Source of the DNA: JAICJC01 sp963709425 | GTDB lineage: Bacteria > Actinomycetota > Thermoleophilia > Gaiellales > JAICJC01 | Length of the DNA stretch: 64,000 nucleotides | Assembly (NCBI GenBank): GCA_963709425.1 | Contig: CAVPWG010000006.1 | Location: 124,001 to 188,000, forward strand | Direction of reading: 5' to 3' | Shown: in pieces, positions 1 through 7,815 of the stretch | Numbering within the stretch: position 1 is the first letter of the stretch | Layout: the number at the start of each line of letters is the position of its first letter | Made by a program: the position numbers and the translations under genes | Notes under the pieces: model-generated | Seen by the model: the letters and a program-made list of their open reading frames with translations, nothing else | What the model was told of the DNA's origin: nothing | The model's database searches: none

Positions 1-813
1 TTCACGAAGGTGCACGGCGCCGCCCGGCTGCACGTGGCGGCGATCAACGCCACCTCGAGCACGCTGCGGCCCTGGAAGGCCAACGCTGGCGGCAAGGTCG
101 ACGTCATCGTGGCGACGAGGAGCCGCGTCTACATCGGCGGCACGTTCACGACGCTCAAGGGCCACACCCGCAACCGGCTGGGTGCCGTCTCCGCCGGCTC
201 CTCGGCGGCGCTGATCGGTTGGACGCCCCATGCCAGCTCCGAGGTCTACTCGCTGCAGCTCTCTGCCACCGGCAAGCGCATCTATGTCGGCGGTGCCTTC
301 GACCACATGAACGGTAAGGCCGCCAACCACCTCTCCGCGATCAAGACGGCCGGCGCGGGCGCCATCGCCAAGAAGTTCCACTTCCACCCGAACTACCCGG
401 TGTTCTCGCTGCGGCTCGCGGGCCAGACGCTGTACGTCGGCGGCGCCGGCAACGGCGGGCACGTCACGGCCGTCAACTTCAAGACCAGCCACGCCAGGTG
501 GGACGTCCTCACGGACGGCGACGTCCGGGCGATCACGCTCCGCCAGGGCATCGTCTACGTCGGCGGCCACTTCAACAACTACTGCCAGGGCCACACGGGC
601 ACCGGCACGCCGCTCACCTGCACCACCAACGTCGGGCGGCGCAAGTTCCTGGCGGTGAACCAGGCGACCGGTCACCTGACGAACTGGAACCCGGTCGGGA
701 ACAGCGTCCAGGGCGTGTTCGCGATCCGCAGCAACAAGTCCCAGGTCATGGCGGGCGGTTCGTTCACCTCCGTCCACGGCCAGGCGCAGCAGGGCTTCGT
801 CCGCTTCACCTAG
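1..813 (+). CDS. Beta-propeller (delta-60/kelch-like repeat) protein, 3' part
   Basis: The reading frame is open from base 1, so the gene starts upstream and only its last 270 codons are here. The visible protein is built of blades of about 40-55 residues, each carrying a (Y/M)-(I/V/A)-G-G-x-F core: YIGGTFT, YVGGAFDHMNG, YVGGAGNGG, YVGGHFNNYC, MAGGSFTSVHG. This GG-x-F pattern is typical of delta-60 / cortical-protein-like beta-propeller repeats found in secreted or surface proteins of actinobacteria. A Cys pair (YCQGH...LTCTTN) in one blade may form a disulfide, which supports an extracytoplasmic location. No catalytic motif is visible. The missing N-terminus should hold the signal peptide, so export is inferred, not seen. 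Confidence 0.6.
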   Translation, partial: FTKVHGAARLHVAAINATSSTLRPWKANAGGKVDVIVATRSRVYIGGTFTTLKGHTRNRLGAVSAGSSAALIGWTPHASSEVYSLQLSATGKRIYVGGAFDHMNGKAANHLSAIKTAGAGAIAKKFHFHPNYPVFSLRLAGQTLYVGGAGNGGHVTAVNFKTSHARWDVLTDGDVRAITLRQGIVYVGGHFNNYCQGHTGTGTPLTCTTNVGRRKFLAVNQATGHLTNWNPVGNSVQGVFAIRSNKSQVMAGGSFTSVHGQAQQGFVRFT

Positions 814-841
814 GCCGGCGAGTCTGACACGAAGCGCACCA

Positions 842-868
842 CGCGGCGGGGGCCCAGCCCCCGCCGCG
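842..868. terminator. Perfect 12-bp stem hairpin between convergent genes
   Basis: Bases 842-853 and 857-868 are perfect reverse complements around a 3-nt CCA loop. The hairpin lies between the stop of the propeller gene (813) and the stop of the E2 gene on the other strand (874), so it could end both transcripts. No T-run follows, as is usual in high-GC actinobacteria. Confidence 0.7.
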
Positions 869-873
869 GCGCG

Positions 874-1935
874 TTAAGGGGCGTGTCCCTCGAGGCCGGC
901 GATGACGTCGAGCAGGAAGGCCGTGGCCACCGCTCCGTCGACCACCCGGTGGTCGAACGTGCACGAGACGAGCCCGATGTCCCGCACCAGGATGGCTCCG
1001 TCGATCACCGCCGGCCGGGGGGCGATGCGGTGGACGCCGAGGATGGCAACCTCGGGGTGATTAACCAGCGGCGTGGCGAAGAGCCCGCCCAGGCGGCCGG
1101 CGCTCGAGACCGTGAACGTCGAGCCGCGCAGCTGCTCCGGCGTCAGCCTGCCCGCCGCAGCCGCCGCCCCGAGCGCCGAGACCTCGTCCGCGAGCTCGTC
1201 GACCGTCTTCGATCGAGCGTCGCGCACGACGGGAACGACCAGCCCGGCCTCGGTCTGCATCGCGACGCCGAGGTGGGCGTCGTCGAGGTAGACGATCTCG
1301 TTGCGGTCGAGCCGGGCGTTCAAGGCCGGATGCCGGCCAAGGGCGTCGGCCGTGGCGTGCAACACGAACGGCAGGTAGCTGAGCTCGCCCCGTGTCAGCG
1401 AGAGGTGGGTGAAGTCGCACTCCTCGACCACGGTCACGGCCGGCACCTCGCGATGCGAGCGGGCCAGGTGCTCGGCGATCGCGCGCCTGACGCCGCGCAG
1501 CGGCTCGCGCCGCCCGCCCACCGGCCCAGACGCGGAACGCACGGCAGCCTCGGTCACCGGACCGTCCTCCGCCAGCGCCGCGAGGTCGACCCCCAGCTCC
1601 GCAGCGAGCCGGCGCACGGCCGGCGTCGCCTGCACGCGCGGGGGCGGCGACGCCGCGTCCGGCGCTGCAACATTGGGGTCTGACCCCGTCTTTGCATCGG
1701 CGGAGCCGATCACGACGAGGAGCTCGCCCACCGGGACGACGGCGCCCTCCTCGGCGAGGATGCGGCTCACGACGCCGGCCGCCGGCGACGGCACCTCGAC
1801 GGTCGCCTTGTCGGTCTGGATCTCGACGAGCAGGTCGTCCTCGGCGATCTCGTCGCCGACGGCGACCCGCCAGCGGACGATCTCGCCCTCGGCGACGCCC
1901 TCTCCCAGGTCGGGCATGCGGAACTCGTAGGGCAC
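874..1935 (-). CDS. Dihydrolipoamide acyltransferase (E2) of a 2-oxoacid dehydrogenase complex
   Basis: Core transacylase that moves the acyl group from lipoate to CoA in a pyruvate or branched-chain/aryl 2-oxoacid dehydrogenase complex in the cytoplasm. The 353-residue protein has one N-terminal lipoyl domain (MPDLGEGVAEGEIVRW; lipoyl-lysine in QTDKATVEVPSP), a linker, a peripheral-subunit-binding domain (ATPAVRRLAAELGVDL) and a C-terminal catalytic domain ending with the active-site DHRVVDGA. The GTG start (1933-1935) overlaps the TAG stop of E1beta by one base, so the two are translationally coupled. It is short for an E2 because it has a single lipoyl domain. The linker contains a translated copy of an interspersed palindrome (1666-1696). 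Substrate cannot be read from sequence. E3 (lipoamide dehydrogenase) is not in the window. Confidence 0.88.
   Translation of the reverse strand: MPYEFRMPDLGEGVAEGEIVRWRVAVGDEIAEDDLLVEIQTDKATVEVPSPAAGVVSRILAEEGAVVPVGELLVVIGSADAKTGSDPNVAAPDAASPPPRVQATPAVRRLAAELGVDLAALAEDGPVTEAAVRSASGPVGGRREPLRGVRRAIAEHLARSHREVPAVTVVEECDFTHLSLTRGELSYLPFVLHATADALGRHPALNARLDRNEIVYLDDAHLGVAMQTEAGLVVPVVRDARSKTVDELADEVSALGAAAAAGRLTPEQLRGSTFTVSSAGRLGGLFATPLVNHPEVAILGVHRIAPRPAVIDGAILVRDIGLVSCTFDHRVVDGAVATAFLLDVIAGLEGHAP
1666..1696. repeat. 31-bp interspersed palindromic element, copy 1 (inside E2 gene)
   Basis: A TGCAA...TTGCA-bounded palindrome with core GGGGTCTGACCCC. The copy at 44338-44368 matches it at 27 of 31 positions when reverse-complemented. 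Here it is read in frame as the E2 inter-domain linker (AKTGSDPNVA). The core is the kind of REP-like palindrome that spreads in bacterial genomes, but no transposase is in the window. Confidence 0.7.
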
Positions 1936-2897
1936 TAGAACGACAGTACCCGGTTCACCGCGTCGAGCACACGCTCCGGGGACGGCAGGTAGGCGTCCTC
2001 GATCGTCCAGTACGGGTACGGGACGTCGTAGCCCGTCACGCGCACGATCGGTCCGCGCAGGTCGAGGATCGCCTTCTCGGCGAGGACGGCCGCGACCTCG
2101 GCCGCGAAGCCGGCGACGCGCGGAGCCTCGGCGACGACCACCGCACGGCCGGTGCGGCCCACCGACTCGAGCAGGGCCGGCTCGTCGAGCGGTTTCAGCG
2201 AGCGCAGGTCGAGCACCTCGACCGACGCGTCGGCTCGGTCGGCCGCCGCCTCGGCGACGGCGACCATGGCGCCGTAGGCGATCACCGTCACATCGGAGCC
2301 GGAGCGGGCGATGCGGGCCTTCCCGAGCGGCACCACATGCTCGCCCTCCGGCACCTCGCCGCGCGCCGTCCGGTAGATGAGCTTGGGTTCGAGCACGACC
2401 ACGGGATCGGCGTCGCGGATCGCCGCGGCGAGCAGGCCCTTGGCGTCGGCCGGCGTCGACGGGATCGCCACCTTGATCCCCGGTGTGTGCACGTAGTACG
2501 CCTCCGGCGAGTCGTCGTGCAGCTCCGGCGCGCGCACCCGCCCGCCGTACGGCATCCGCACGGTGATCGGGAATTCCATCGCGCCACCCGTGCGCCAGCG
2601 GTAGCGGCCGACGTGGCAGATGAGCTGGTCGAGGCAGGGGTAGGAGAAGGCGTCGTACTGCATCTCGCACACGGGCCGGAAGCCCGCCATGGCGAGCCCG
2701 ACGGCCGCCCCAAGGATGCCCGCCTCGGCGAGCGGCGTGTCGACGCAGCGGTCGCTCCCGAACCGGTCGCGTAGGCCGGCGGTGGCCCGGAACACCCCGC
2801 CCAGCGTCCCGACGTCCTCGCCCATCACCATCACCGACGGGTCGCGCTCCATCTCGGTGTGGAGCCCGTCGTTGACCGCCTCGACGAGCGTCTTCAT
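1935..2897 (-). CDS. 2-oxoacid dehydrogenase E1 component, beta subunit
   Basis: Beta subunit of the thiamine-diphosphate-dependent E1 heterotetramer that decarboxylates a 2-oxoacid and acylates E2. The 320-residue length is normal for the family. It starts KTLVEAVNDGLHTEMERDP, then MGEDVG (conserved TPP-side glutamate region), DTPLAEAGILGAAVGLA and AMEFPITVRMPYGG, and ends in the transketolase C-domain (VAEAPRVAGFAAEVAAVL). The ATG at 2897 overlaps the E1alpha TGA (ATGA), giving tight E1alpha-E1beta-E2 coupling. The separate alpha and beta chains and the YVHTPGIKVAIPSTPADAKGLL stretch resemble branched-chain oxoacid or Gram-positive-type pyruvate dehydrogenases. The head-to-head paa operon makes an aromatic oxoacid substrate possible (inference). 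Confidence 0.9.
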   Translation of the reverse strand: MKTLVEAVNDGLHTEMERDPSVMVMGEDVGTLGGVFRATAGLRDRFGSDRCVDTPLAEAGILGAAVGLAMAGFRPVCEMQYDAFSYPCLDQLICHVGRYRWRTGGAMEFPITVRMPYGGRVRAPELHDDSPEAYYVHTPGIKVAIPSTPADAKGLLAAAIRDADPVVVLEPKLIYRTARGEVPEGEHVVPLGKARIARSGSDVTVIAYGAMVAVAEAAADRADASVEVLDLRSLKPLDEPALLESVGRTGRAVVVAEAPRVAGFAAEVAAVLAEKAILDLRGPIVRVTGYDVPYPYWTIEDAYLPSPERVLDAVNRVLSF

Positions 2898-3970
2898 TCG
2901 CCCTCCGCGAGGATGCGCAGGAGCTCGGCGCGCTCGGCGACGAGCTGCGGCGGCGGCTCGGCATAGGCGGTGTCGAAGACCAGCGCCGGATCCGGGGCCG
3001 GCAGGGCCTCGGCAGCGGCGATCCCCTCCCGCATGGCGGCGAGCGCGTCGGCGCGCACGGCCTCGGTGAGCTCGTCGGTCAGGATCCCGCGCCGACGCAG
3101 GTAGCCCTCGTAGCGCGCCAGGCACTCGTTGCGGCGCTCCTCCTCGACCCGGGCCTCGTCGATGTAGAGCGACGGGTCATCGGCGGTCGCGTGCGGCGCC
3201 ATGCGGTACGTCACCGCCTCGATGAGGGTGGGCCCCTCCCCCGCCCGCGCGCGATCCACGGCCTGGCGGGTCGCCTCGTAGACCGCGAGCACGTCGCCGC
3301 CGTCGACTCGGACGCCGGGCATCCCGTACCCGACCGCCTTGTCGGCCAGCGTCGCAGCCCGGGTCTGGGCGGCGATCGGCGTCGAGATCGCCCACCCGTT
3401 GTTGTTGCAGAGGAGCACGAGCGGGGCGTCCATCACCGCCGCGAAGTTGGCGCCCTCGTGGAAGGCCCCCTCCGACGTCGCGCCGTCGCCGAAGTAGCAG
3501 ACCGCGCAGCTCCGCTCCCCGCGCAGGCGAAGGCCCCACGCCAGGCCCGCCGCGTGTGGCACGTGGGTCGCGATGGGCACGCAGATCGAGGCCACCTTCC
3601 GCTCGCGCGGGTCCCACCACCCGGCGGGATGCCCGCGCCACCAGGCCAGGATCGTGGCGGGCTCCATGCCGCGCAGAAGGCCGATCGCCGACTCGCGGTA
3701 CGACGGGAACACCCAGTCGTCGGCGCCGAGGGCGTGCACCGACCCGGCCTGGATCGCCTCGGTGCCCCAGAAGATCGCGTACGTGCCGATCCGGCCCTGG
3801 CGGTGGTAGGTCACCGAGCGCTCGTCGTAGGTGCGAAGCAGCACCATCGACCGGTGGATTGCGAGAAGGCCGGCGTCGTCGAGACCCTCGACGTCGGCGT
3901 CCGGGTGCCCCGCACCATCGCCGATCACGCGACGCAGCTCGGGCACGGCCGGCGAGGGCTCCACGCGCAT
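2894..3970 (-). CDS. 2-oxoacid dehydrogenase E1 component, alpha subunit
   Basis: Alpha subunit of the E1 decarboxylase, binding thiamine diphosphate. The TPP motif is visible as GDGATSEGAFHEGANFAA ... LLCNNNGWAIS (GDG-x(n)-NN). The phosphorylation-loop equivalent RMAPHATADDPS and the dimer segments are present. With the ATG at 3970 the protein has 358 residues, usual for the family; an earlier ATG at 3982 also exists but lies inside the putative -10 hexamer of the shared promoter palindrome, so I prefer 3970. First gene of the E1alpha-E1beta-E2 operon, divergent from paaA with fewer than 40 bp between the starts. The operon is probably regulated through that palindrome. Confidence 0.9.
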   Translation of the reverse strand: MRVEPSPAVPELRRVIGDGAGHPDADVEGLDDAGLLAIHRSMVLLRTYDERSVTYHRQGRIGTYAIFWGTEAIQAGSVHALGADDWVFPSYRESAIGLLRGMEPATILAWWRGHPAGWWDPRERKVASICVPIATHVPHAAGLAWGLRLRGERSCAVCYFGDGATSEGAFHEGANFAAVMDAPLVLLCNNNGWAISTPIAAQTRAATLADKAVGYGMPGVRVDGGDVLAVYEATRQAVDRARAGEGPTLIEAVTYRMAPHATADDPSLYIDEARVEEERRNECLARYEGYLRRRGILTDELTEAVRADALAAMREGIAAAEALPAPDPALVFDTAYAEPPPQLVAERAELLRILAEGE

Positions 3971-3980
3971 GCTGGCCCGC

Positions 3981-4001
3981 ATCGTAGTCCGAGACTACGA
4001 T
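3981..4001. promoter_or_regulatory. Palindromic bidirectional promoter/operator between E1alpha and paaA
   Basis: A perfect inverted repeat, ATCGTAGTC-N3-GACTACGAT, fills the gap between the divergent E1alpha and paaA starts. Each arm contains TACGAT, which matches the TANNNT -10 consensus, one facing each way (3996-4001 on +, 3986-3981 on -). The rightward hexamer is 7 nt before the GTG at 4009, the spacing expected for leaderless transcription. The symmetry could also bind a TetR/GntR-type repressor. Function is inferred. Confidence 0.55.
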
Positions 4002-4008
4002 GTGGTTC

Positions 4009-4908
4009 GTGACCACCGAGGCCGAGTTCCTCGAGCACGTCCAGTCGGGAGGGGTCGTCGAGTCGGGCGACCCGATGCCCGACGAGTACCGCTCGCTGCT
4101 CGCGAAGTTCATCGCCATGCACGGCAACTCGGAGCTGATGGGCGTCCTCCCCGAGCGCGACTGGATCCTGCGCGCGCCGACGCTCCAGCGCAAGCTCGCA
4201 CTCACCGCCAAGGTGCAGGACGAGGTCGGTCACGCACAACTCATCTACCGGGTGTGCGAGGACCTCGGCACGCCCCGCGAGGCGCTGCTCGACGACCTGC
4301 TGGAGGGCCGGGCGAAGTTCCACAACGTCTTTCATTACCCAACTCGCACCTGGGGAGATGTCGGCGTCATCGCGTGGCTCATCGACGCCGCCGCGATCGT
4401 GTCGCAGAAGGCGCTCCTCAAGTGCTCGTACGCCCCGTACGCGCGGATCATGAAGAAGATCTGCTGGGAGGAGTCCTTCCACATCCTTCACGGCCGCGAC
4501 GTGATCCTGGCCATGATGAACGGGACCGACGAGCAGCGCGAGCTGGTGCAGGAGGCGGTCATCCGTTGGTGGGGGCCGATCATGCAGTTCCACGGCACCC
4601 GGATGCCGGCCGAGAGCGACCTCGTCCTCCAGTACCGCATCAAGACCAAGGACAACGAGTCGCTGCGGCAGGAGTTCCTGGACGGCTACGTCCCGCAGGT
4701 CCGCGAGCTCGGGCTCGAGATCCCCGACCCGGCCCTCCGCTACGACGACGGCCAGGGCCGGTGGCTCTACACCGAGCCCGACTGGGACGAGCTCCGCCGG
4801 GTGGTGTCGGGCCATGGGCCGGCGAGCGCCGACCGGCTCGAGCTGCGCCGGCGCATGCGCGACGCGAACGCCTGGGTGCGGCGCGCGGTGCTCGCCGACG
4901 CCGCATGA
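4009..4908 (+). CDS. paaA: 1,2-phenylacetyl-CoA epoxidase catalytic subunit PaaA
   Basis: Catalytic subunit of the soluble di-iron monooxygenase PaaABC(D)E that epoxidises the ring of phenylacetyl-CoA. It shows the ferritin-like iron-ligand pattern: KVQDEVGHAQLIYR (ExxH) and, later, CWEESFHILHGRDV (second ExxH). Segments MPDEYRSLLAKFIAMHGNSELMG and FHYPTRTWGDVGVIAWLIDAAAI are typical of PaaA. I place the start at GTG 4009 (299 aa) because a TACGAT hexamer sits 7 nt upstream. An in-frame ATG at 4000 overlaps that hexamer. First gene of paaABCD; the stop overlaps the paaB ATG (ATGA). No paaE reductase or paaK ligase is present here. Confidence 0.93.
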   Translation: MTTEAEFLEHVQSGGVVESGDPMPDEYRSLLAKFIAMHGNSELMGVLPERDWILRAPTLQRKLALTAKVQDEVGHAQLIYRVCEDLGTPREALLDDLLEGRAKFHNVFHYPTRTWGDVGVIAWLIDAAAIVSQKALLKCSYAPYARIMKKICWEESFHILHGRDVILAMMNGTDEQRELVQEAVIRWWGPIMQFHGTRMPAESDLVLQYRIKTKDNESLRQEFLDGYVPQVRELGLEIPDPALRYDDGQGRWLYTEPDWDELRRVVSGHGPASADRLELRRRMRDANAWVRRAVLADAA

Positions 4909-5183
4909 TCTGGGAGGTCTTCCGGCAGGAGCGGGACGGAGCCGCCTTCGCCCACGCCGGGTCGCTCGAGGCTGCCGACGAGGCGTTCGCACGAGCCTAC
5001 GCGCACGAGCTCTACGGCCGCCGCAACGAGTCACGGGCGCTGTGGCTCGTCCCCCGCGGCGAGGTGCGGACCGTCGACGAGTTCATCGACGAGTTCGAGC
5101 GCAACTACCGGCGCGTGGATGGCTACTCGCTCAAGTCGCGGCTGCGGGAGGCGCGTGAGCGCGCGGGCACCCAGCCGGACTGA
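4905..5183 (+). CDS. paaB: Phenylacetyl-CoA epoxidase subunit PaaB
   Basis: Small structural subunit (92 aa) of the PaaABCE epoxidase, thought to bridge PaaAC dimers. It begins IWEVFRQERDGAAFAHAGSLEAADEAFARAYAHELYGRRNES, the expected PaaB fold with the RRNES stretch, followed by ALWLVPR. The ATG overlaps the paaA stop, and its 3' end overlaps the start of paaC by 29 nt, so the three subunits are likely made in fixed ratio from one mRNA. The Arg/Asp-rich tail (SRLREARERAGTQPD) is partly encoded by the paaC overlap. Nothing else is unusual. Confidence 0.92.
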   Translation: MIWEVFRQERDGAAFAHAGSLEAADEAFARAYAHELYGRRNESRALWLVPRGEVRTVDEFIDEFERNYRRVDGYSLKSRLREARERAGTQPD

Positions 5184-5841
5184 CCTCCTCCTCGCCGCCG
5201 CGGACGACGAGCTGATCCTGGGCTGGCGCGACTCGGAGTGGACCGGCATCGCCCCGTCGCTCGAGGAGGACGTCGCCTTCTCGTCGATCGCTCAGAACGA
5301 GATCGGCCACGCCCGGGCGCTGTACGAGCTGGCGGCGCGCGAGCTTGGAGGCGACGCCGACGCGCTCGCCTTCGACCGTCGGCCGGCAGACTACCGCTGC
5401 TGCCCGCTGGTCGAGCTGCGCCGGCTCGACTGGGCCGACACGATCGCCCGCCACTGGCTCTACGAGACGGCCGACGCCGTCCGCATCGAGGACATGGCCG
5501 CGTCCGACTGGCAGGAGCTCGCCGGCCTGGCCCGCAAGATCGAGCGCGAGGAGACCTATCACCGCCTGCACGCCGACATGTGGGTGCGGCGCCTCGGCAA
5601 CGGCGAGGAGCGGCCGCGGATCCGGACGGCCCTCGACGCCCTCTGGCCCTACGCGCTGGGGATCCTCGACGGCGCGCTGCGCGAGCGGTTCCGCGAGCGC
5701 GTCGCCGGCGCGCTCGCGTGGTTCGACGTGGCCGGCGAGCCGGGCGCCGAGCACGCCCGCGGGACGCACACCGACGAGCTCGCGCCGTTGTGGGACGAGA
5801 TGACCATGGTTCGCCGCTCGGTTCCCGGTGCGCAATGGTGA
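5155..5841 (+). CDS. paaC: Phenylacetyl-CoA epoxidase subunit PaaC
   Basis: Structural, ferritin-like partner of PaaA. It has 228 residues from a GTG start preceded by GGGAGG about 5 nt upstream, inside the end of paaB. Motifs include LAAADDELILGWRDSEWTGIAP, EEDVAFSSIAQNEIGHARALYELA (degenerate metal-site helix) and KIEREETYHRLHADMWVRRL, all diagnostic for PaaC. The protein normally lacks a complete di-iron site and stabilises PaaA. The stop overlaps the paaD start. It is slightly shorter than many PaaC proteins (about 240-250 aa), mostly at the N-terminus. Confidence 0.92.
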   Translation: MSARAPSRTDLLLAAADDELILGWRDSEWTGIAPSLEEDVAFSSIAQNEIGHARALYELAARELGGDADALAFDRRPADYRCCPLVELRRLDWADTIARHWLYETADAVRIEDMAASDWQELAGLARKIEREETYHRLHADMWVRRLGNGEERPRIRTALDALWPYALGILDGALRERFRERVAGALAWFDVAGEPGAEHARGTHTDELAPLWDEMTMVRRSVPGAQW

Positions 5842-6320
5842 CGGCAGAGGGCGTGTGGGAAGCGCTGTCCGCGCTTCCCGATCCGGAGATCCCGGTGGTG
5901 TCGCTCGTCGAGCTCGGCGTCGTCCGCGACGTCGCCGTCGACGGCGACCAGGTCACGATCGAGTTCACGCCGACCTTCCTGGGCTGCCCCGCGCTCGAGG
6001 TGATGCGCGACCGCATGGCGGACGCCGTCCGCGACCTGGGCGGGACACCCGACGTCCGCGTGGTGCTCGACGATTCGTGGAGCACCGACCGGATCACCCC
6101 GGAGGGACGTGCCAAGCTGCGCGAGGCCGGCTTCGCGCCGCCCCTGCCCCGCGCCGCCGGCGAGCCGGCGCTCGTGCAGCTCCAGGCGAGAGCGTTTCGG
6201 TGCCCGTACTGCGGATCGGCCGAGACCCATCTCGAGAACCTGTTCGGGCCGACACCGTGCCGCTCGATCCGCTACTGCGACGCCTGCCGGCAGCCGTTCG
6301 AGCAGTTCAAGACCATCTGA
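5835..6320 (+). CDS. paaD: PaaD-like Fe-S assembly protein for the epoxidase
   Basis: 161-residue MIP18/DUF59-family protein needed in other bacteria to mature the PaaABCE iron centres. The N-terminal half (WEALSALPDPEIPVVSLVELGVVRDVAVDG) is the DUF59 domain with the DPEIPVVS signature and FTPTFLGCPALEVM containing the conserved Cys. The C-terminal half carries a PaaD-specific zinc ribbon: FRCPYCGSAETHLENLFGPT...YCDACRQPFEQFK (CxxC...CxxC). Start chosen at ATG 5835, overlapping the paaC stop; GTG 5838 is an alternative. Last gene of paaABCD. The order A-B-C-D without E suggests the reductase is encoded elsewhere. Confidence 0.9.
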   Translation: MVTAEGVWEALSALPDPEIPVVSLVELGVVRDVAVDGDQVTIEFTPTFLGCPALEVMRDRMADAVRDLGGTPDVRVVLDDSWSTDRITPEGRAKLREAGFAPPLPRAAGEPALVQLQARAFRCPYCGSAETHLENLFGPTPCRSIRYCDACRQPFEQFKTI

Positions 6321-6639
6321 GGGTACGTTTCAGGTTTCTTGGCCCATTTAGGCCCTTGTTGTCCGTGTCACTGGGCGGCAGCAGCAGCCCCTAACTGGAC
6401 GGGGCAGGCCGATGCTTGTCGAGATTACGAATCCGCGCCGAGGTGGATGTCGAACGCATAGATCGCATACGAGTCGATGCTGACACGAGCGTCCCCACCC
6501 TCTCAAGATGCGCGCCCAACACGGGTCGCCCCAACAGCGGTGATTCGCTCGTGGATTCACCCCGTGGCTGCCTGTGCGTTGGACGGGTGATGCGCCAACT
6601 GTGAACTGGACGGTCCGGAGCGAGCGGCTCAGGGTTGTG
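6321..6639. other. Intergenic region between convergent paaD and flavoprotein gene
   Basis: About 320 bp with lower GC patches and no convincing gene on either strand. It contains a weak GGGC...GCCC stem near 6372 but no clear terminator. I see no repeat or RNA gene in it. Confidence 0.4.
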
Positions 6640-7815
6640 TCATTGGTCTGGGGCGGTGTCGATGGTCGGTGCGTGGGCGAGGTAGTGGCCGAGGTGGTGG
6701 GCGTCGATCTTTCCGCCTGGCCACCACAACGGTTCGGTGCTGGTGGTGGCCGTGTCGCCGCGGCCGCCGGTCACGTCCGCGTGCAGGTAGAGCGGTGTGC
6801 TGCCGGTGAGCAGCAGCGCGTGCAGGTGAAGGCGGAGCGGTGGTGGATCTTCGATTGGGGCGCCGGCGCGCTTGGCGACCAGGTGGGCGACGTGGTCGGC
6901 CTGCTGAGCGGCGATCCCGCCCTGCTTGATGGGGAACGTGGTGATGTCTCCGACGGCATAGACGTCAGGGCGACCGGTGACCTGTCCGAGCTCGTTGGTG
7001 GGCAGAAACCCGGCTGGGTTGTGCGGAAGCCCGCCGATCGCGGCGCCGCGCGCCTCAGGCATGCATACCACCCGGTCAACGGCGAGTGCGCGCGCCAGTG
7101 CCAGGATCAGGCGGTTCGGGTACACGCGCACGGGGTAGGTGGCCAGGTGCACGCGGATGTGGTGGTCGTGAAGTAGTTGGGATACCGTCGCACTTACATC
7201 CCCGCCGAACTGAGCGAGCGGTTGGGCCTCGGGGGTCACCAGCTCGAGCGAGACGGCTGGGAGCTTCTTCTGGGCGACGTGGGTGGCGGTCAACAGGGCG
7301 AGCTCATACAGCGGCAGCGCCCACGAGGCGCCGCGCGGAAGCGCGAACGCAACGCGCTTGACGGCCCCGTATTCGATCTGCCGCAGGAGGTCGCGAACGG
7401 CATCGGCGTCCGGCTCTCCGCGGAACGTGAGCGCCCCTTCCAGGACGGGCACGCGAAGAGCGCCGGTGGCGATGACGAGCACATCGTAGGCGAGCGATTC
7501 ACGGGTATCGGTGACGGCGAGATGGTTCGTTGCGTCGACGCGTTCCAGCGACCCCGTGACGAGGCGCGCGCCGGCGGCAGCGGCCATGTCTGACAACGCG
7601 AAGCGATGAACCTGGCCGCTGCCGAACGGCACCGCGACCGATGCCGGCCGGTAGCGAAACTCGGACTCCGGCGTGAGCAGCGTGACCTCAACGCGCTCCT
7701 CAGCCAGATCACGCAGCCCCAGCATCACCTCCAAGGCGCCGACACCGCCACCCACGATCGCCACCCTCAGTCCGCCGCGACCGGATGCGCCAGACAGCTC
7801 GGGACTATCGGCCAC
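6640..7815 (-). CDS. FAD-dependent oxidoreductase, type II NADH dehydrogenase / sulfide:quinone reductase-like
   Basis: 391-residue pyridine-nucleotide-disulfide-type flavoprotein. The N-terminal FAD-binding motif is VAIVGGGVGALEVMLGL, the second Gly-rich/ATG motif is YDVLVIATGALRVPVL, and the C-terminal FAD segment is GRPDVYAVGDITTFPIKQGGIAAQQADHVA. The fold and the single-chain layout fit NDH-2/SQR enzymes that reduce membrane quinone. The CxxC redox pair of disulfide reductases is absent, and I cannot assign sulfide or NADH as donor. GTG 7815 is chosen because an AGGATGG site precedes it and because it reduces the overlap with the upstream gene to 11 nt; an ATG at 7854 would overlap by 50 nt. 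Probably co-transcribed with the gene at 7805-8446. Confidence 0.75.
   Translation of the reverse strand: MADSPELSGASGRGGLRVAIVGGGVGALEVMLGLRDLAEERVEVTLLTPESEFRYRPASVAVPFGSGQVHRFALSDMAAAAGARLVTGSLERVDATNHLAVTDTRESLAYDVLVIATGALRVPVLEGALTFRGEPDADAVRDLLRQIEYGAVKRVAFALPRGASWALPLYELALLTATHVAQKKLPAVSLELVTPEAQPLAQFGGDVSATVSQLLHDHHIRVHLATYPVRVYPNRLILALARALAVDRVVCMPEARGAAIGGLPHNPAGFLPTNELGQVTGRPDVYAVGDITTFPIKQGGIAAQQADHVAHLVAKRAGAPIEDPPPLRLHLHALLLTGSTPLYLHADVTGGRGDTATTSTEPLWWPGGKIDAHHLGHYLAHAPTIDTAPDQ

Noticed and set aside
874..2964. Single 696-codon protein joining E1beta shadow and E2
   Set aside because: Only the last 353 codons are E2. The first part is an out-of-frame reading of E1beta, which is intact in its own frame.
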